NCBI RefSeq assembly: GCF_019925205.1
Contig: NC_083560.1
Location: 124,221,062-124,285,061 of the forward strand
Source: Metopolophium dirhodum
Taxonomy: Eukaryota > Arthropoda > Insecta > Hemiptera > Aphididae
Length of the DNA stretch: 64,000 nt
Direction: 5' to 3'
A program made the position numbers and the translations under genes. Below, in pieces: positions 1 through 14,130 of this stretch. Positions within the stretch are counted from its first letter, which is position 1, and the number at the start of each line of letters is the position of its first letter. The notes under the pieces were generated by a model that worked only from the letters and a program-made list of their open reading frames with translations, had not been told where the DNA came from and did no database searches.

Positions 1-90
1 CATTGGTTTATTAACAACTTGAAACTATGTAAAAAAATATTTTCAAAAACATTAATACTTTTGAAATAATAAGTGTTCAATGATAAAAGA

Positions 91-440
91 GACGCGCGAA
101 ATAGTTGAACGTGGTTTGTTCGCGAACCAGACACGTGTGAATTTCGGGGTATATCGTGCAAATTCGTGCTAATCACGTGCTAAATATTGGCATAAACAGT
201 TTTTTGATTTTCGCAAAATTTCCATTTTGGGCGGTGCTGGCGAGACGTGCGAAATAGTCGAACGTGGTTTGTTTGCGAACCAGACACGTGCGAATTTCCG
301 TTAATATTTTGTCATTCAAATTTTGGCGATAGTCATGCAAATTCATATTAATTACATGCTAATTTCCTGTAAAAAAAAATTGTAAAATTTTTGAATGGGT
401 GGTGCTGGAGAGACGTTAGTCATCAGTCGAGCGCAATGCC
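91..440. repeat. Tandem repeat, two units of 152 and 169 bp plus a truncated third
   Basis: Units start at 91, 243 and 412 with GACG(C/T)GCGAAATAGT. Units 1 and 2 share CGAACGTGGTTTGTT, CGCGAACCAGACACGTG and an end GGTGCTGG(C/A)GAGACG. CACGTG-type palindromes occur at about 135 and 174 in unit 1 and about 285 in unit 2. It is CpG-richer than its surroundings and may be part of a longer satellite or transposon extending beyond the left side. Confidence 0.7.
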
Positions 441-3190
441 CTTACGATTCATATTCTTAATTACCCTCTGAAACCCATATTACCACACCCATATCTCTAT
501 CAAGTATTATTATTATTTTTCGATTCAATGTTTTTCACTTATGGAGACGTCTCATCAAATTATGTTTTTTGTATATTTTTCAAAAACATTTTAACCGTAT
601 TAATGTACCTATTGTCCTAATTTCTACCCATACCTATTTAATACTTTTATAGTTAATCATCACTTGCTAGAATGGTTTTTATCCGCGAACTTTTGTAATC
701 CTAAATATCAAATACGTACTTATTACTTATTTGGCAAGATCTATAAATATGAGGTTAGCCAGTTACGGGTAAGGAACCGTAAAAGTATTGCGGGTTAATT
801 ATATCTGTGACGTAGGCAATAGATCTTCATCCATTTTAACTCCAAATGTCTATACATTTATAAAAATAGTATTGCCCATGTATTTCACATAAGTACTTAT
901 ACCTACATTTTAGTTCTATCTATAATACCTAGTACTATATGTGTGCTGTGTTCTATGCTTTTTCTTCACTAGTTACCTATTAGTTATTACAACTATTTCA
1001 AATAGTCTATTTTAAGATATTTTCGAAGAAAATCTAAGCATTTTTACTGTCCTAAAAGGTGATGACTAAAAAATTTAAAAAAACACACATCATTGTAAAA
1101 TCAATACATTCATCGCTCCGTTCAGAATCTAAAATATCAACTGAGGTGAAAACACATACGGCTTACATTTTGAATGGAGGCCTGTGCATACATTATTTGA
1201 TCTATTTTTGTAAGTAAAATTAATTCAAATAAAGTGATAAATATTGTTTTGCTTTTTAAAATTATACTTGGTATGCACTATGTATAGACATTATTTGGAG
1301 GGCCAAAATAAAAATCCTTAGCTTTCTGAGATGGGAAACCATGTGTTTTTATTATTTTCTGGGTTTTTTTGTTACCAGGGAGTTGTAAGCCCACCCTTAA
1401 TTGTGGTAAAGCTTTTTTTTTGAACATTTTTACAGTCAAATAATCAATTTTGGTTCGCTAGGTTATTAACTATGGTCCTCTAAAGTTTAGTAAAAATAAT
1501 AATAATATGCATTAATACTTTTAACTAAATTACCTAATTAACTAGAGCAAAATAATTTTCGTTTTGAAAACTATTGGAAGCGTTATAAAAATGTATTTTG
1601 GGGATAAAGATGAGCATCCAAAATTAATGAGCCCCGGGACCGTGCCCCCCTTGCCCCACCCTCCTTAACCCGGGCTTGCAAATTATATGTACCCAATGAC
1701 GGGTTAAAAAGTTAAAAAATATATTATACTTAAACTAAAAATTCAATACTGTATTCAGATTAACATTTTCTAGGTAATATTTTTCTTCCAGTTTCAGGAA
1801 TACATAATAATATGATACCATAATGTCACTACCTAGTTAGAATGATGATCACATTTTATTAATATTTATCACAAATTACCTAGGTGACTATGTAAAAATG
1901 TATCAAAGAACTACAAGATAATGTAGATTTATAAATAAATAATCTATCTATATATATATGAATATAGTATACTTCAATATTTTGACTACAAACTTCTCAT
2001 ATTATTATCATTTCATATAATGATAAAAAAAATACATATTTACCCAATGCTGTTAAGTTCGAAAGATATGAGTCTGGTAAGTTTAAAATATTTTAGGTAA
2101 ATATAAGACTAGATACTTAAATCTAAACTTGTAGGTAATAACATGTATAACAAAATCATATTAATGATTAAAATATTTTATAACAATTTAATAATAATAA
2201 AAAATATATATTATATAAGCACGCCATAATATAACTCAAAACTTGTTATTACACAATTTAAAAAATCTATTGCTTCCAACAAAATAAATACTAAGTATAC
2301 CAGAAAAATGAATAAAAAAAATGTATTGTTTTTATAAATTAAAAAATGTAAATAATTAAATGTTAGTTTATAAAAAGATTATTTTCTATTAATTAATAAC
2401 TAGATGTTAAATTACATTTAGATAAAATAAAGATAACATTTAAATAATTATAATATATTATATGAAATATGAAACAGAAAAACAATTATATTTAATCAGG
2501 ATAAACATAAGACATTTAGTTAAACAATTTCGATTTAAAAACTTGTTTTCAACAGTTAGGTATTCAGGTGGCTTTGATATCAAAAAAATATTAATTTTAT
2601 ATAATATATATTTTCACTCAATGTTAGAAAGCTATTATAAGTAACTACATAAAGACTCACAAAGCTTTAAATTATGCTAATAAATTTCAAATAATTAATA
2701 AATAGACAAAATATAATAATTTATAAATCTGAAATGTTTTTATTATTTTTATTTTTGCAATAAATTGTAGTAAAAATAATTAACATTGTTAAAATATGTT
2801 TGTACTTATGATAAATGGAAATATAAGTAATTTCCAGGCTGACCCTGTTAATTAATTTAAATAAACAGGTCGATAATCCTATAATTTCTTAATAAATAAA
2901 TATCAAAGTTTAGGAAGCACCAATAAGAACAGACCTCAAAATATGTATTTTAGATGAAGCTGCATATGAATATAATTTGAATCTGAGGAAATATCAAAAC
3001 AGTTTTTTTTTTAAATAGCTCCTAAATAGTCATGGTTATGTGTTTATGCATAGTATACTGTAATATATATATAGAATATATATAAAAAGTTAACATTTTA
3101 TGCAAATTTAATAACCCACTTCCAAAAAAAAAAATACATTTAAAAAAAAGTAATAATCCTTAAAAAAATAATACTCAAGGACACTTAAAT
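441..3190. other. Non-coding 3' flank of calpain
   Basis: AT-rich. It contains one dispersed-repeat end (1009-1137) and two GC-richer unidentified patches (about 1290-1410 and 1600-1675, the latter with CCCCGGGACCGTGCCCCCC). It presumably also holds the calpain 3'UTR near 3190. No gene is supported. Confidence 0.6.
1009..1137 (-). repeat. Dispersed repeat family, terminal fragment
   Basis: GAAGAAAATCTAAGCATTTT, CTGTCCTAAAAGGTGATGAC and CATTCATCGCTCCGTTCAGA ATC match the opposite terminus (39340 copy, inverted). Confidence 0.65.
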
Positions 3191-5491
3191 CTATGAATAC
3201 AATGTTTTTTCCACCCATTCTTCCATTGTAAATGAGGCAATATTTTTGTTGTCAGGATCGCGTTCTTTGAACATATCTAAAAAATAAAAAGTTTTCAATA
3301 ATATTTATAAAGAAAACTATTATTTTATCAAAAATGTAATAAAAAAATATAATATAATTTTACAACTTTATATTAAGTTATGACAAATTAAATAAATTCA
3401 GATACATAGTTTTTAAAACTTTAAGAATAATATAAAAAAATACAATAATGGTTAAAAATCTGATCATAATAATCAGATATTTTCTTTTTAAAATTTTTTT
3501 TTCTGGATAGTATTGAATAAATATTTAAAAAGTTTACTAAACCGAAGTACTGCAGAGTGGCCGTCAAGGCATCTCATTAGGTTCTTTGATTTAAAATAGG
3601 TGGTTAAACAAAAATTAACCATTCTTGAAAATAAATGTGTAATTTTAAAATTTGTAAATTTGTAAAATAATTGAACTTACCTATCATAGTTTTTAATCTT
3701 ACGGCGCACATGATGAAGTCGTCAAACATTATATTTCCATCTTTGGTTGCATACCGATGACACATAATATTAAGGATGTGTGTATTCAGGTGGTACCCTA
3801 CTGAATTCAATGCTTGCCTTAATTCGAATCCATTTATGTAACCCTTGCTCTCTTTGTCGTACATTTTAAAGACAGTCTAAATCGGAACACATACATTTTA
3901 AAATATTTTCACTCTCAAATGTCAGTTTAAATTCCTAACAAATGTGTTTACTACTATTAGTTGAGAGTTATTACCTTCCACTGTCTGATATCAATCCACA
4001 GACTTTTGAATTCTTCGAAACCAAGCTTACCCGATCGATCCCAATCCATCATAGCAATCATGCTACGGCATACATCTTTAGAGAATCCTGCTTTTTCCAT
4101 TTCTGAAAAGGTAAACTGTTTAGTACAATGCAATTTAATCTAAGCTAGCTAGACATTACCAATATCAACGTAGAATTTAGTTAAACATCTCCTAATTAAA
4201 AAAAAAATACTTACTGAATGTAGACGCTAAAGGCGATCCCTGACAGAAAGACTCACAGAATGTCTGAAGTAAGTTGACAAGGAGATTATCTCCAGCATTT
4301 GTATTACTTGCCACATCTACAAATGGTATAATCAAATAGGCAACCATGTTAGTTAAGGTTCAAACTCATGCATACAATCAATAACATTATTATTTACAAG
4401 TGCAAAATAATATGATTAAAACATTACTATTTTCATACTATTTTGTTTTGGAATTCACATACCTATATCATTTAACTGGAACAAAAGTATGACTTAAGTT
4501 CTTACAATTTTTTACTCTTATTTATATAGTTTATATTTATAAATCGGTATACCAAGATATATACAAACTTATAAAATTCAAATTTTCACATATAAAATTG
4601 TCTTAAAAATTATGACAAATGTGATTACAAAAGCAGTTAGATTAATTAAATATAAACATATTCAAAAAGGTGGTTCAAATCAGTTAAAAGCTTAACAAAA
4701 CACATTGTCGCTGGTTAAGGGTGTGATTTAACATTAAATTATTCACAAATCAAACTCTATATTTATTATTTAGAGATCGGCCACACACTGATTCATTGTA
4801 TTAATTTTACTATGAGAATTTAATGAAAATATACACCTAAGATAGTCTGTATCATAAAAATTAAAAATTTACTAGATACCTAGTATACATTTGAAAGCAA
4901 ACACACAGGAATTTAAGATTCTTTATTTTATTGAAGGTATCTAAAATAATACAATTTTTAATGAAAAGCTAATGGATCACAGATTACGAAGCTTATAATT
5001 AAAAAAAATAAAAATAATAATAAGAAGAAGAAGAAGAATAGTAAAGTAGTAAAACTTAATACTTGTGTATTAACATAGTAAATAAAATCATACTTTAAAA
5101 AATATATATATTGGAGATAGCATTCAATGTGTGGCGTCCTTTCATGTATAATACATTATATTTTAATTAGGAAACAAACTATGTTATGTCTATGTAATTA
5201 AGTTTATACCACTTCAGTATTAATTTACCCTTGTTGTGTTTTTAAGTAATAATATATTTTGAATAATATATATGCAAATAAAAATGTATTGTAGTATGTA
5301 TTGTATTTTATTTTGAATATGTACAATTGTTTATAGATTTTTAACCTACCATTTCTCATAGCATAATCCAAAATATCTTTAAGTTCCATCCAATCGACTT
5401 CTTGGTCACTACCAGCCAATTTAAGGAAGAATTCTTTAATTTTCTCATTAGCTTTATCAACTTTATCTGGCTCAGGCTCTTGTTCTTTAAT
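3191..5491 (-). CDS. Calpain penta-EF-hand C-terminal exons
   Basis: Exons 5491-5350, 4316-4215, 4102-3975, 3876-3681 and 3276-3191 (stop TAG at 3193-3191). EF1 is the non-canonical AGSDQEVDWMEL. EF2 is canonical DWDRSGKLGFEE (residues about 654-665). EF3 is YDKESKGYINGFE. EF4 is YATKDGNIMFDD, and the degenerate EF5 (RDPDNKNIASFTMEEW) is the usual dimer or small-subunit contact. The last residues, MEEWVEKTLYS, match the normal calpain C-terminus in position and style. No polyadenylation site can be fixed; ATTAAA-like (about 3108) and AATAAA-like (about 2738) signals exist on the minus strand downstream. Confidence 0.95.
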
Positions 5492-8400
5492 CTAAAACAA
5501 TTGTCATAGTCATGTAATGTAAGTTAATCATTTCTAATACAAACAATAATGAATAACGCATATTAGTACTACCTTCACATCAACTTCGCCCATTCCTACT
5601 TCATCATCAAGTTCCCTATAAAAATATTTTCGATTATAATAACAATAAATTTTAAGAGCTTATAATAATTATCACTTACGCCATGTTATTTTCATGTTCT
5701 GAGAATACTCTAAGTAAAAATTCACCTTGGTCATTCGGGTCAAATGTTGAAGGTACAATACAATATGTACCGGGTGGTAGACTGAATCGACTACTGATTT
5801 CTCGCAAGTTAATAAAAGTAGGACTTCTTGCTGTAGACGCATTATACTTAAAAAAATTTGTGTCAAGTGGTTTCGGTAAAGAATCTGGGTTGATGAGCTA
5901 AAACAAATGTTATTTTTTCCATATGTTATTCAAATAATTAAGCTGCATACTTATTATATTTCTAAAATTTTAAACATATATTTTTAGATTAACATTTATG
6001 TTTTTTTTTATACCTGATATACAGCAAATCCAATTGTTAAACATTCAGCTCCAATCTTTCGTTGGGCACGTCTATTTTTTTGCATCAAAGCAACAATTAC
6101 AGTACATTTACGCTCTTCATCCTCTTCATCAGGATCTTCTAATGTAATACGATACTGTGGGTTACTTGCAAATGTATCTAAAGACAAAATAACAAATATA
6201 AATTATTGTTATATTACTATAAATGTTGATAATAGTTTCAAAATCTATACCTAGAAAATTACGACATCCACCAGCAGTAGCACCTCGGACCCATTCACCT
6301 TCAAACACACTCATTTCCCATCGTTTATTAGAGTCTTCACCAAGTTGTTCTTTGGTTAGCAGATCAGGATTCAAATTGCAAATTTCCAACCGGGAGAAAA
6401 ATTTGACAAAATCTTTGTATGACATCCAAAACTCACCATCAGCATCAAATATCAAACCTAAAGATTGTTTGTCGGACTCAGATATAAACCTCCATTCAGC
6501 TGATCTAAAAAAAAGATTTAGAATTTCTATCAATAATTATATTAATATTATAATAATCAATATTAATAATACTTTTATGCTCTACCTAGTCAATAATACA
6601 ATGTATTATGACACAACAACGTCTTTGAATATTAAAAAATGCTTACTTATCACTCCACGGGCCATTCCATTCTGCTTCATTACCCCATGGATTTCGAAGT
6701 CTGAGCAGAGGTATTTTGCCAGTTGTATTTGGAGTTGTAATGTCCACATATGTTACCCTGGTTATGCTGTACGCATGACCTTTAACCAATCCTTGTGGTG
6801 TTTCCATCTCAGTAACGCTTGGGTCAGCCTTAAAAAAAAAAATGACAAAATTAAATCATATTTTCTGGACAGAATAAAAAGTGAAATTAGGGACAATTTT
6901 TGTTTGGGAAAAAATCAGGGCTATTAGATTATAGCTATCTAAGTAACAATATTATAACTGTTGATAAATCAACTGTTTAAACTAATTAAAATTACATAAA
7001 AATGGAAAATGATTCTTATCTAACTATACATAATATTTAACTATGAATTTTAATAAAACAGAATAGACGCTTGGGACGTCGGGAGAGTAAACATAGGCTC
7101 TACTAGTTGTATTACCTCTTCATAGAAACAGTGATTAAGGACAATAACCCTGTATGGAGTAAAATTATATATTATCATTGATTATGAATACCGTAGATCG
7201 CTCACTGCGGTACAAAATACGCTACGCTAAATTTACTAGGGTTCCTGGTGTTATTATCCAGAACTGACTGGGCGGCCTGGTTATAAAATACGCCGCTCTG
7301 CCAGTACTGGATATTATATATAAATATTATTTTTCAAACTTTTATTAAATCCAATACTTATATTTTTTTTATTTTACCTCAATAGAACAACCCATTAGTG
7401 ATTGACGTTGAAAAGCTTTCAGCATGATCGTGAACAAATTGGCTGGAACTTCATTTAATTCATACATTTCTGACACACCACCAGTAAAATCCTCCATAGC
7501 CTCACATGTGCTACCTCCTTTTAATGCTTCGTATGATCCATGAATTCTAGTAGATAAAATGTATTTATTATCATCAATATTTTGTATAAATAGTATAAAC
7601 ATAAATAAGATAGAAGACACAGTAATTAACAGTTATAATACCTACTCAATATTAGGATTTATCAATAAATACTATTATTATAAAATATGACTGATAAAAT
7701 AAAATTAGTCACCATAAAAACATTAAAATGACAGTTATGACTTATGAGGTTATTGCAATTATGAATAAAAAAATAAAAAAAATAAATAAATAAATCATGT
7801 GGTAACTCAAAAACCTCAATAACTCGAATTTTTTTTTGTCCCTATGAAATTTTTTTAAAAAAATTTGAGTTCTGTAACTCGAAAAATACATAAGTCGAAT
7901 TAATTTTTATCTCCCTTGACATTCGAGTTATCGAGTTATCGAGACTCGACTGAACAATAATGTAGTGTTAATATTACTAAACTAGTAGCATATTTATGGT
8001 AGGGGGAAGTGGTTTAAGTTTTCTATTATATGATGACGTATGAAACGGCTTTTGTACCTACTAAAAAAACATTGCTTGGGACTTCCCAAAAATAATGAAT
8101 TTTGCATTCAAATCCGGCTTTAGGGCCTATATTACTAATACATTTTGCAAAGAATATTAACTAAGCTCTCAGGAAACAGGTTATAGCTATAGAATTTTGG
8201 CAATGTGTTTTGTCTTAACAATGCTATTACTTACGGTATCACAATTTTAAAGCAACATGGTTGTGAGGGGGTTGCACCTCTCAACTATTAACAACGAAAA
8301 GACAAATATTATTAGTTTTTTTTACACGATAATAGTTTATAGGTACCTACGATATCTATGTTGTATAAATTATATTATTATTATATTTTGACAGGCAGAA

Positions 8401-11400
8401 ATCAAAATGCGAATTGCGCATTATATAAAAACCTTACATTGCAATATTGCATTAATTAAGCTGTTGTAGAAAAACCTGAACCCGGCGGTATTGGCTTTTC
8501 GGGGGTTTTTATACCTAAATAACAGCTTACTTGGCATAGGCTTTCTCCAACAGAGCACTCCAGAATTCATTTTCAGTTGCTGAATGAAGAAATATTAACT
8601 TTCCATGATAAGTCGGTAAACGATCGTCCACAACCACGTCAACCCATCTGCCATACTGCCAAAATCTAAAAAAACCGAATAATATAATACGATACACACA
8701 TTTACTACTAATAATAATATATTTACCTAAAGTGAAATATACCCGCATATTTATTATCGAATCCTTGATCATTTGGGACTACTTGATAAAATAGTTTTTC
8801 GTTTAAAGTCAAATTGGCAACAGCAGCTAACAACCAGCAGTCACCTATCAAAATAACGAAGACTTGTATAAAACTTGGAGTATCGACCCAATTTATTATT
8901 TATACATTTAATTTTTTTTATGTACCTAATTAAATATCACAATAAATAGGTACCGCAAACAGTTTTAAATAATAAAGTTTTTATTCCATTTACCCAATTC
9001 TCCTTGCTGTACATCGAATCTTGTAGCCCCTTCAATAAATAATTGAGGATTACTTGCGATCTCCTAAGGATAAAATTTTTAATGTTATTCAATTAAATAG
9101 ATACTTAAATGGTTACTGTTAATAATATAATTTAGGTATTTAAAATCTATGCTCACGCTTGGTCTTCGCCACTCGAACCGTTTATCTGGCGATTTGCTAT
9201 AAAATAGCGAAGAGTCAACTGTATCAAAATCCGGATCCTCGAAAAGTTCTCCTCGTTGTATACATTGGTCCCGAAGTACTTCAAAGTCCTGGACATCTCC
9301 AGCTCTTGGTCGAAAACCAGAACCCCGTTCGCCAATCTTAAACATTTAAAATACAATTATTGAAGTTATTTATTTAACAAAATTTAGTCAATTTTTTTCA
9401 CCAACCACGATCAAGTAACACTTTTATATCAGGAAGGTATAACAAACATTAAAACATCCATTATTGTCTTTTTTTTGGTGATTATATAATTTGCCTTTCA
9501 TTAAAGTAAAGGTCAATATTCCCCTGTGGAGTTATAACGTTATAATAGCTGACAGGCTAAATGTTTCGGCTCATTATTTATTGAATTAGGTTTATGAAAA
9601 TATTATATAATATTACGAACATTTCACATCGTATTATATAAAATACTTATACTTTATACATATTATATTATGACTGTTTTAATATTAACACTTCACAATA
9701 TTGTCAAGCTGTTAAAATGTCATCGTCTTAAGTTTATAATTACTCATAATGGGGACGACACACCCGCCATGAGTTGTTTCCGTCTTACAAATGTATACAA
9801 CTTAGAAAAAACTGTTTTGCGCGGGACAACTTTACTCCCTCTGTATTAATAGTAGAATTATCAAAATTCCATAACTCATATGGAAGAACTATAACTTTAT
9901 CTGTGTCGCAGTGTTTTCTTTTTTTTTTTTTGATAGCACTAAACAATAATTTTTAATAATTAAATGAAAAAAAAACCTAATTTTCTCAAACTGATCACTT
10001 TCAAATATTTATAAGACAGAGATAACACACGCATGCTGGTGTGACGTCTTCTTAACGTTTCGAAGTAAACTATATCAAACTAATAATTTTTGAAATATCA
10101 TGTACCTACCTATATATGTAAAAATCTTAAAATTCATTTTAAGGACTATGCAAAGCGGCAGTTTATGCGGGTAAATTTGTACATAATTGTTGTAAATTTT
10201 GTTTAAAAACTCGAGAGTACAAAAAAAAATGTATATTAAATATTATAATAGTACAAGTACCTATATTGTATTTTATTATATTAATATGTAAAAAATATAC
10301 CAATATTTCATCCATGGTCAGCACAAGCAATAATACCATAATATTATATATAGTATTTTGTCGTTCGCTGAATTTGATAATTTATAATGTTTAACAACTA
10401 TTAACAATGAATTTTATATTCACAGCAAAAAATGTGCAATTAACACGTTTACGATACGAATTCAGACAATTAAATCTAATTTCCGTACCTATTTACCACG
10501 TCCCTATTGGTGTAGATTGTTACCAATACAATAGTCATTAGTGCCCAAAATATGTTCAATAAACTATAAAAAAAATATTATTTTATTGTTTGTTTGACCA
10601 TTATTTGTTGTTTTAATTTGAGTCTTGGCCTGTTATGTTTATAAAAACGTCGTTTTATATAAAGTGGCGATGGTGTGACATATACGAAGCACACTATATA
10701 GGTACTCGATATTTTCCATTTTAAAAAAAATGTATGAATCATTAATAATATGTATTAATAAATAGTAACCATTTAATAAATTTAATATAATATATCTAGA
10801 GGGCATTTTTACATTTTATTCGTTTCTATGGCGATAAACTGATAAACAAAGCGTTAGAAAATATTTGTTAGAAAAATAAAATATCTGTACCCATGCAGCC
10901 CAAAAATCTTTTTATGTAATAATAATATGTTAAAATACTTATGAAAACCTTCATATTATGTTTTCATCGACATTAGAATTTCTACTAAGCTAACAGCTTT
11001 ATATCGGTTGATAAATATATATAATACAACAATAACAACAATCAACAAAAATGTCGTTCAATTTGCGTGCATGTATATTAACGCAGAGCAGTAGCGCAGT
11101 AAGGCAAACTATAAATTAAGTTCAATAAACACATTGATACGTCATAATATAAAAATTGCGATTGCACAATACAAGTTTTCGCAGTGACGCAATATATACA
11201 ATATTGAATGAGAAAAAATACGCGTTTCGGTCTTGTATCGTTGTAAGTTGTAACTCTAAGATATGTAGGTATCTAACCTACAAGGCACAACCTATCCGTG
11301 ATACTGTGCGAGACCGTCAAAAACAGAATTTTAAATTTCGACGGTGAGAAAGATCCCGCTATACCCACCAAAACTAAAAACTACATCGCGACGACCTGTT

Positions 11401-14095
11401 GCTGCATGGAAAGCCAACTTTAACACGTCGATCGTGTGACAGTTTTAGGTACTATACAATATTGTATAATACAATATTATGTAATAATCAATAAATATAA
11501 TTTGTGCAAATTATATATTATGAAAACGTGTCATTCGCAAGCCTCGACGGCAAGTCTATGCCCTATAATAGTGGGAACGAAACAAAAACGAGTGCGGTTT
11601 GAGCCGGGTGGGCAAATTTGGCGAGCTCAGCAGGACATGCGTCTCCAAACTCTGAACATAGTCACGTGCAGTGCATAAAAAAAAAAAAAAAAAATAGATT
11701 TAATCAAAACCGTGCTTACGTAGTAGACTAACGTTTTCCCTTGTCTGTAAGGCATTTGCGGTGGTTCTCTGGACGAATAATTATTATATAATATTGTAAA
11801 TTATTATAACAACGCGCGTCGGTGTCTGCGGCGGTATATTATAATGTATCTAACCCAACGACAATACTGTTGTCTGGTCCTTTTACACACGTTCGGCGGC
11901 TACGGTCTGACTGCCACTGAACCCTAACCGGGGAACGACTGCGAAGCGCGTGATGATGATAATTATTATTGTTATATTTTACCGCGACGTTTTGGGGCGA
12001 AGCGAAAAAGGCGTGTCGTCGTCCTGGGCCGCCGCCGCGTGTCTCGCTTTATTGATCGAGCCCGTACCGGTCGGGCGCAGGGATACTCAACATTCGGACG
12101 AGTGAGTGCGGCCGACTCTTTTGCAGCGAGAACCGGACGAAAAACGGTGGGGGGGGGACTCGAAGGGACGCCGGTAACAGATCGTTCACGGATTTGCTAC
12201 GCGTAACAAATATATTGTGCCGGCAATGAGTCTGCAAACGATTTTTGACCGTTGTACTATAATATAGGTTAGGTACCTACTCGCTCGTGAGCATCAGCAG
12301 ATGCATCTTCCAAAATAATTTTTCTGATTAAACCGTATGAATGATTGACACGAATGAGATTTTTAGCGAATGATAATAATTCGGACTTGCGGACACGTAC
12401 CTAGCCATGAATAATTAATTATTATTTTTTTTTTTTAGGGGGTGGGGCTCCATTTTCAAAAATTACAAATTATCCAAATAGTTTTGAAATTTTGTATGAA
12501 TTTTTAAAAGTTAACTTTTAACGTTTTGTTGTATAAATAAAATTCAAAATATTGTTATAAAATACAGAATAAATATTATACATATAAAAATACAATATTA
12601 ATAATATCGTTAATCATTAATATTATCATTATTAGTATTAAGATATAGTAGGTGTATCGTATTTATAATAAATTATAGGTTTTATTTTTAAAATAAATGT
12701 TGAGACGATTAAATGTCTTTATTTTAATCAAACCTTTTTTCCAAATTTAAAATTAAATATGGTAAAAAAACAGACATTTTATAATATTCTTCAGGTGAAT
12801 TACGAAAATAAATATACCGATGATTGTATAATATTTGTAATCCAAAAAATTTTTATTTTAGCATAAAAACATAATATATTAGATTATTTATACAAGCATG
12901 CTAAAAGATTGTTGAAAATGATTCGTTTATGTTTTGTTGCATATGTTTCAGATTTAAGCATATAAATATGTTTTTTGGCTGTGTACAGATAATTTATTTT
13001 TCTTACCGATTTTTTGCTAATGTTGTGTTTATCACCTTAGAAAGAACAAAATGTAAAAATTACCATATTCCTACAGGGTAGGTATATATTCAACTTATGG
13101 TTACTTATTAATTAATACAAATTTATGATTCAAAAAATGTTCTCCGAAGTGGAAATGTTTATGTCACACGCGATCACCACTTTAAATAAAACGACGATTT
13201 TTTTTTCTTTTTTTAAGCAGATGAAAGATAATGGAAATAGAATTTTGCAAATAATATGACAATGGAAGAGTGAAAATATTTTCACAGAAGAGTATAATGA
13301 AATTACAAAACATATTTTTTCTACAGCTGCTAAAAGTGAAGAACGCTACTGAAATCTCACGACCCGTTTCTTGAACATAATATATTATAGGTATATGACA
13401 TGTGTAGTATTTACATAACGCCCCATGCATTTATTTAGATTACGCCTAAAGTAAAATATAATTTTATTAAAAACAAAACTTTGTTGGAATATATAACGAA
13501 TTTTAAACATATTAGATACTTAAAAAATACCGTTGTTGGCAATAAATTGACGAATTACTTTGAAACCGATCCAATATCATTAAAACTGGTACTCACGATG
13601 TTACATGTATCAAACGATGTACTACTACTGCACATTGCAGATTGACTTTGTTCTTCACTCTCGTTACATTGATTTAATAGCGCATTAGAAGACGGTTTTT
13701 TTGGTTCAGGTTCAAAAAAACTATCAAACGCACTTACATACTTTCCTTTCATACTTGATGATTATTTAAGTCTAAACAAAATTAAATTAAATGAAAATTA
13801 CGTGTTTGTATAAAAGGTGTCAATTGTAGACTGACGACTAGGTATAAGATCTAATTTTCTGTGCATCTTATATGCGACACATGTTTGATAATAATATATA
13901 ATATTTACGATCTACTATTCTGTCGATAATGAAAAATATTATGATTGTTATATTTCAATATTAATTTATTTTTACGCGCTATAATGAATAATATTGTGCA
14001 TTTCCTTATCTATACGATTTTATTATGCCGGTTTTTACATATTTATGAGTGTGTCAATATTGTCTCAATACAATTTAGTACTATTTTGATTTACA

Positions 14096-14130
<35 letters not shown>

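Noticed and set aside
6223..6927. 234-residue plus-strand open frame
   Set aside because: It is the antisense shadow of calpain exons 6504-6251 and 6828-6647 and crosses their intron.
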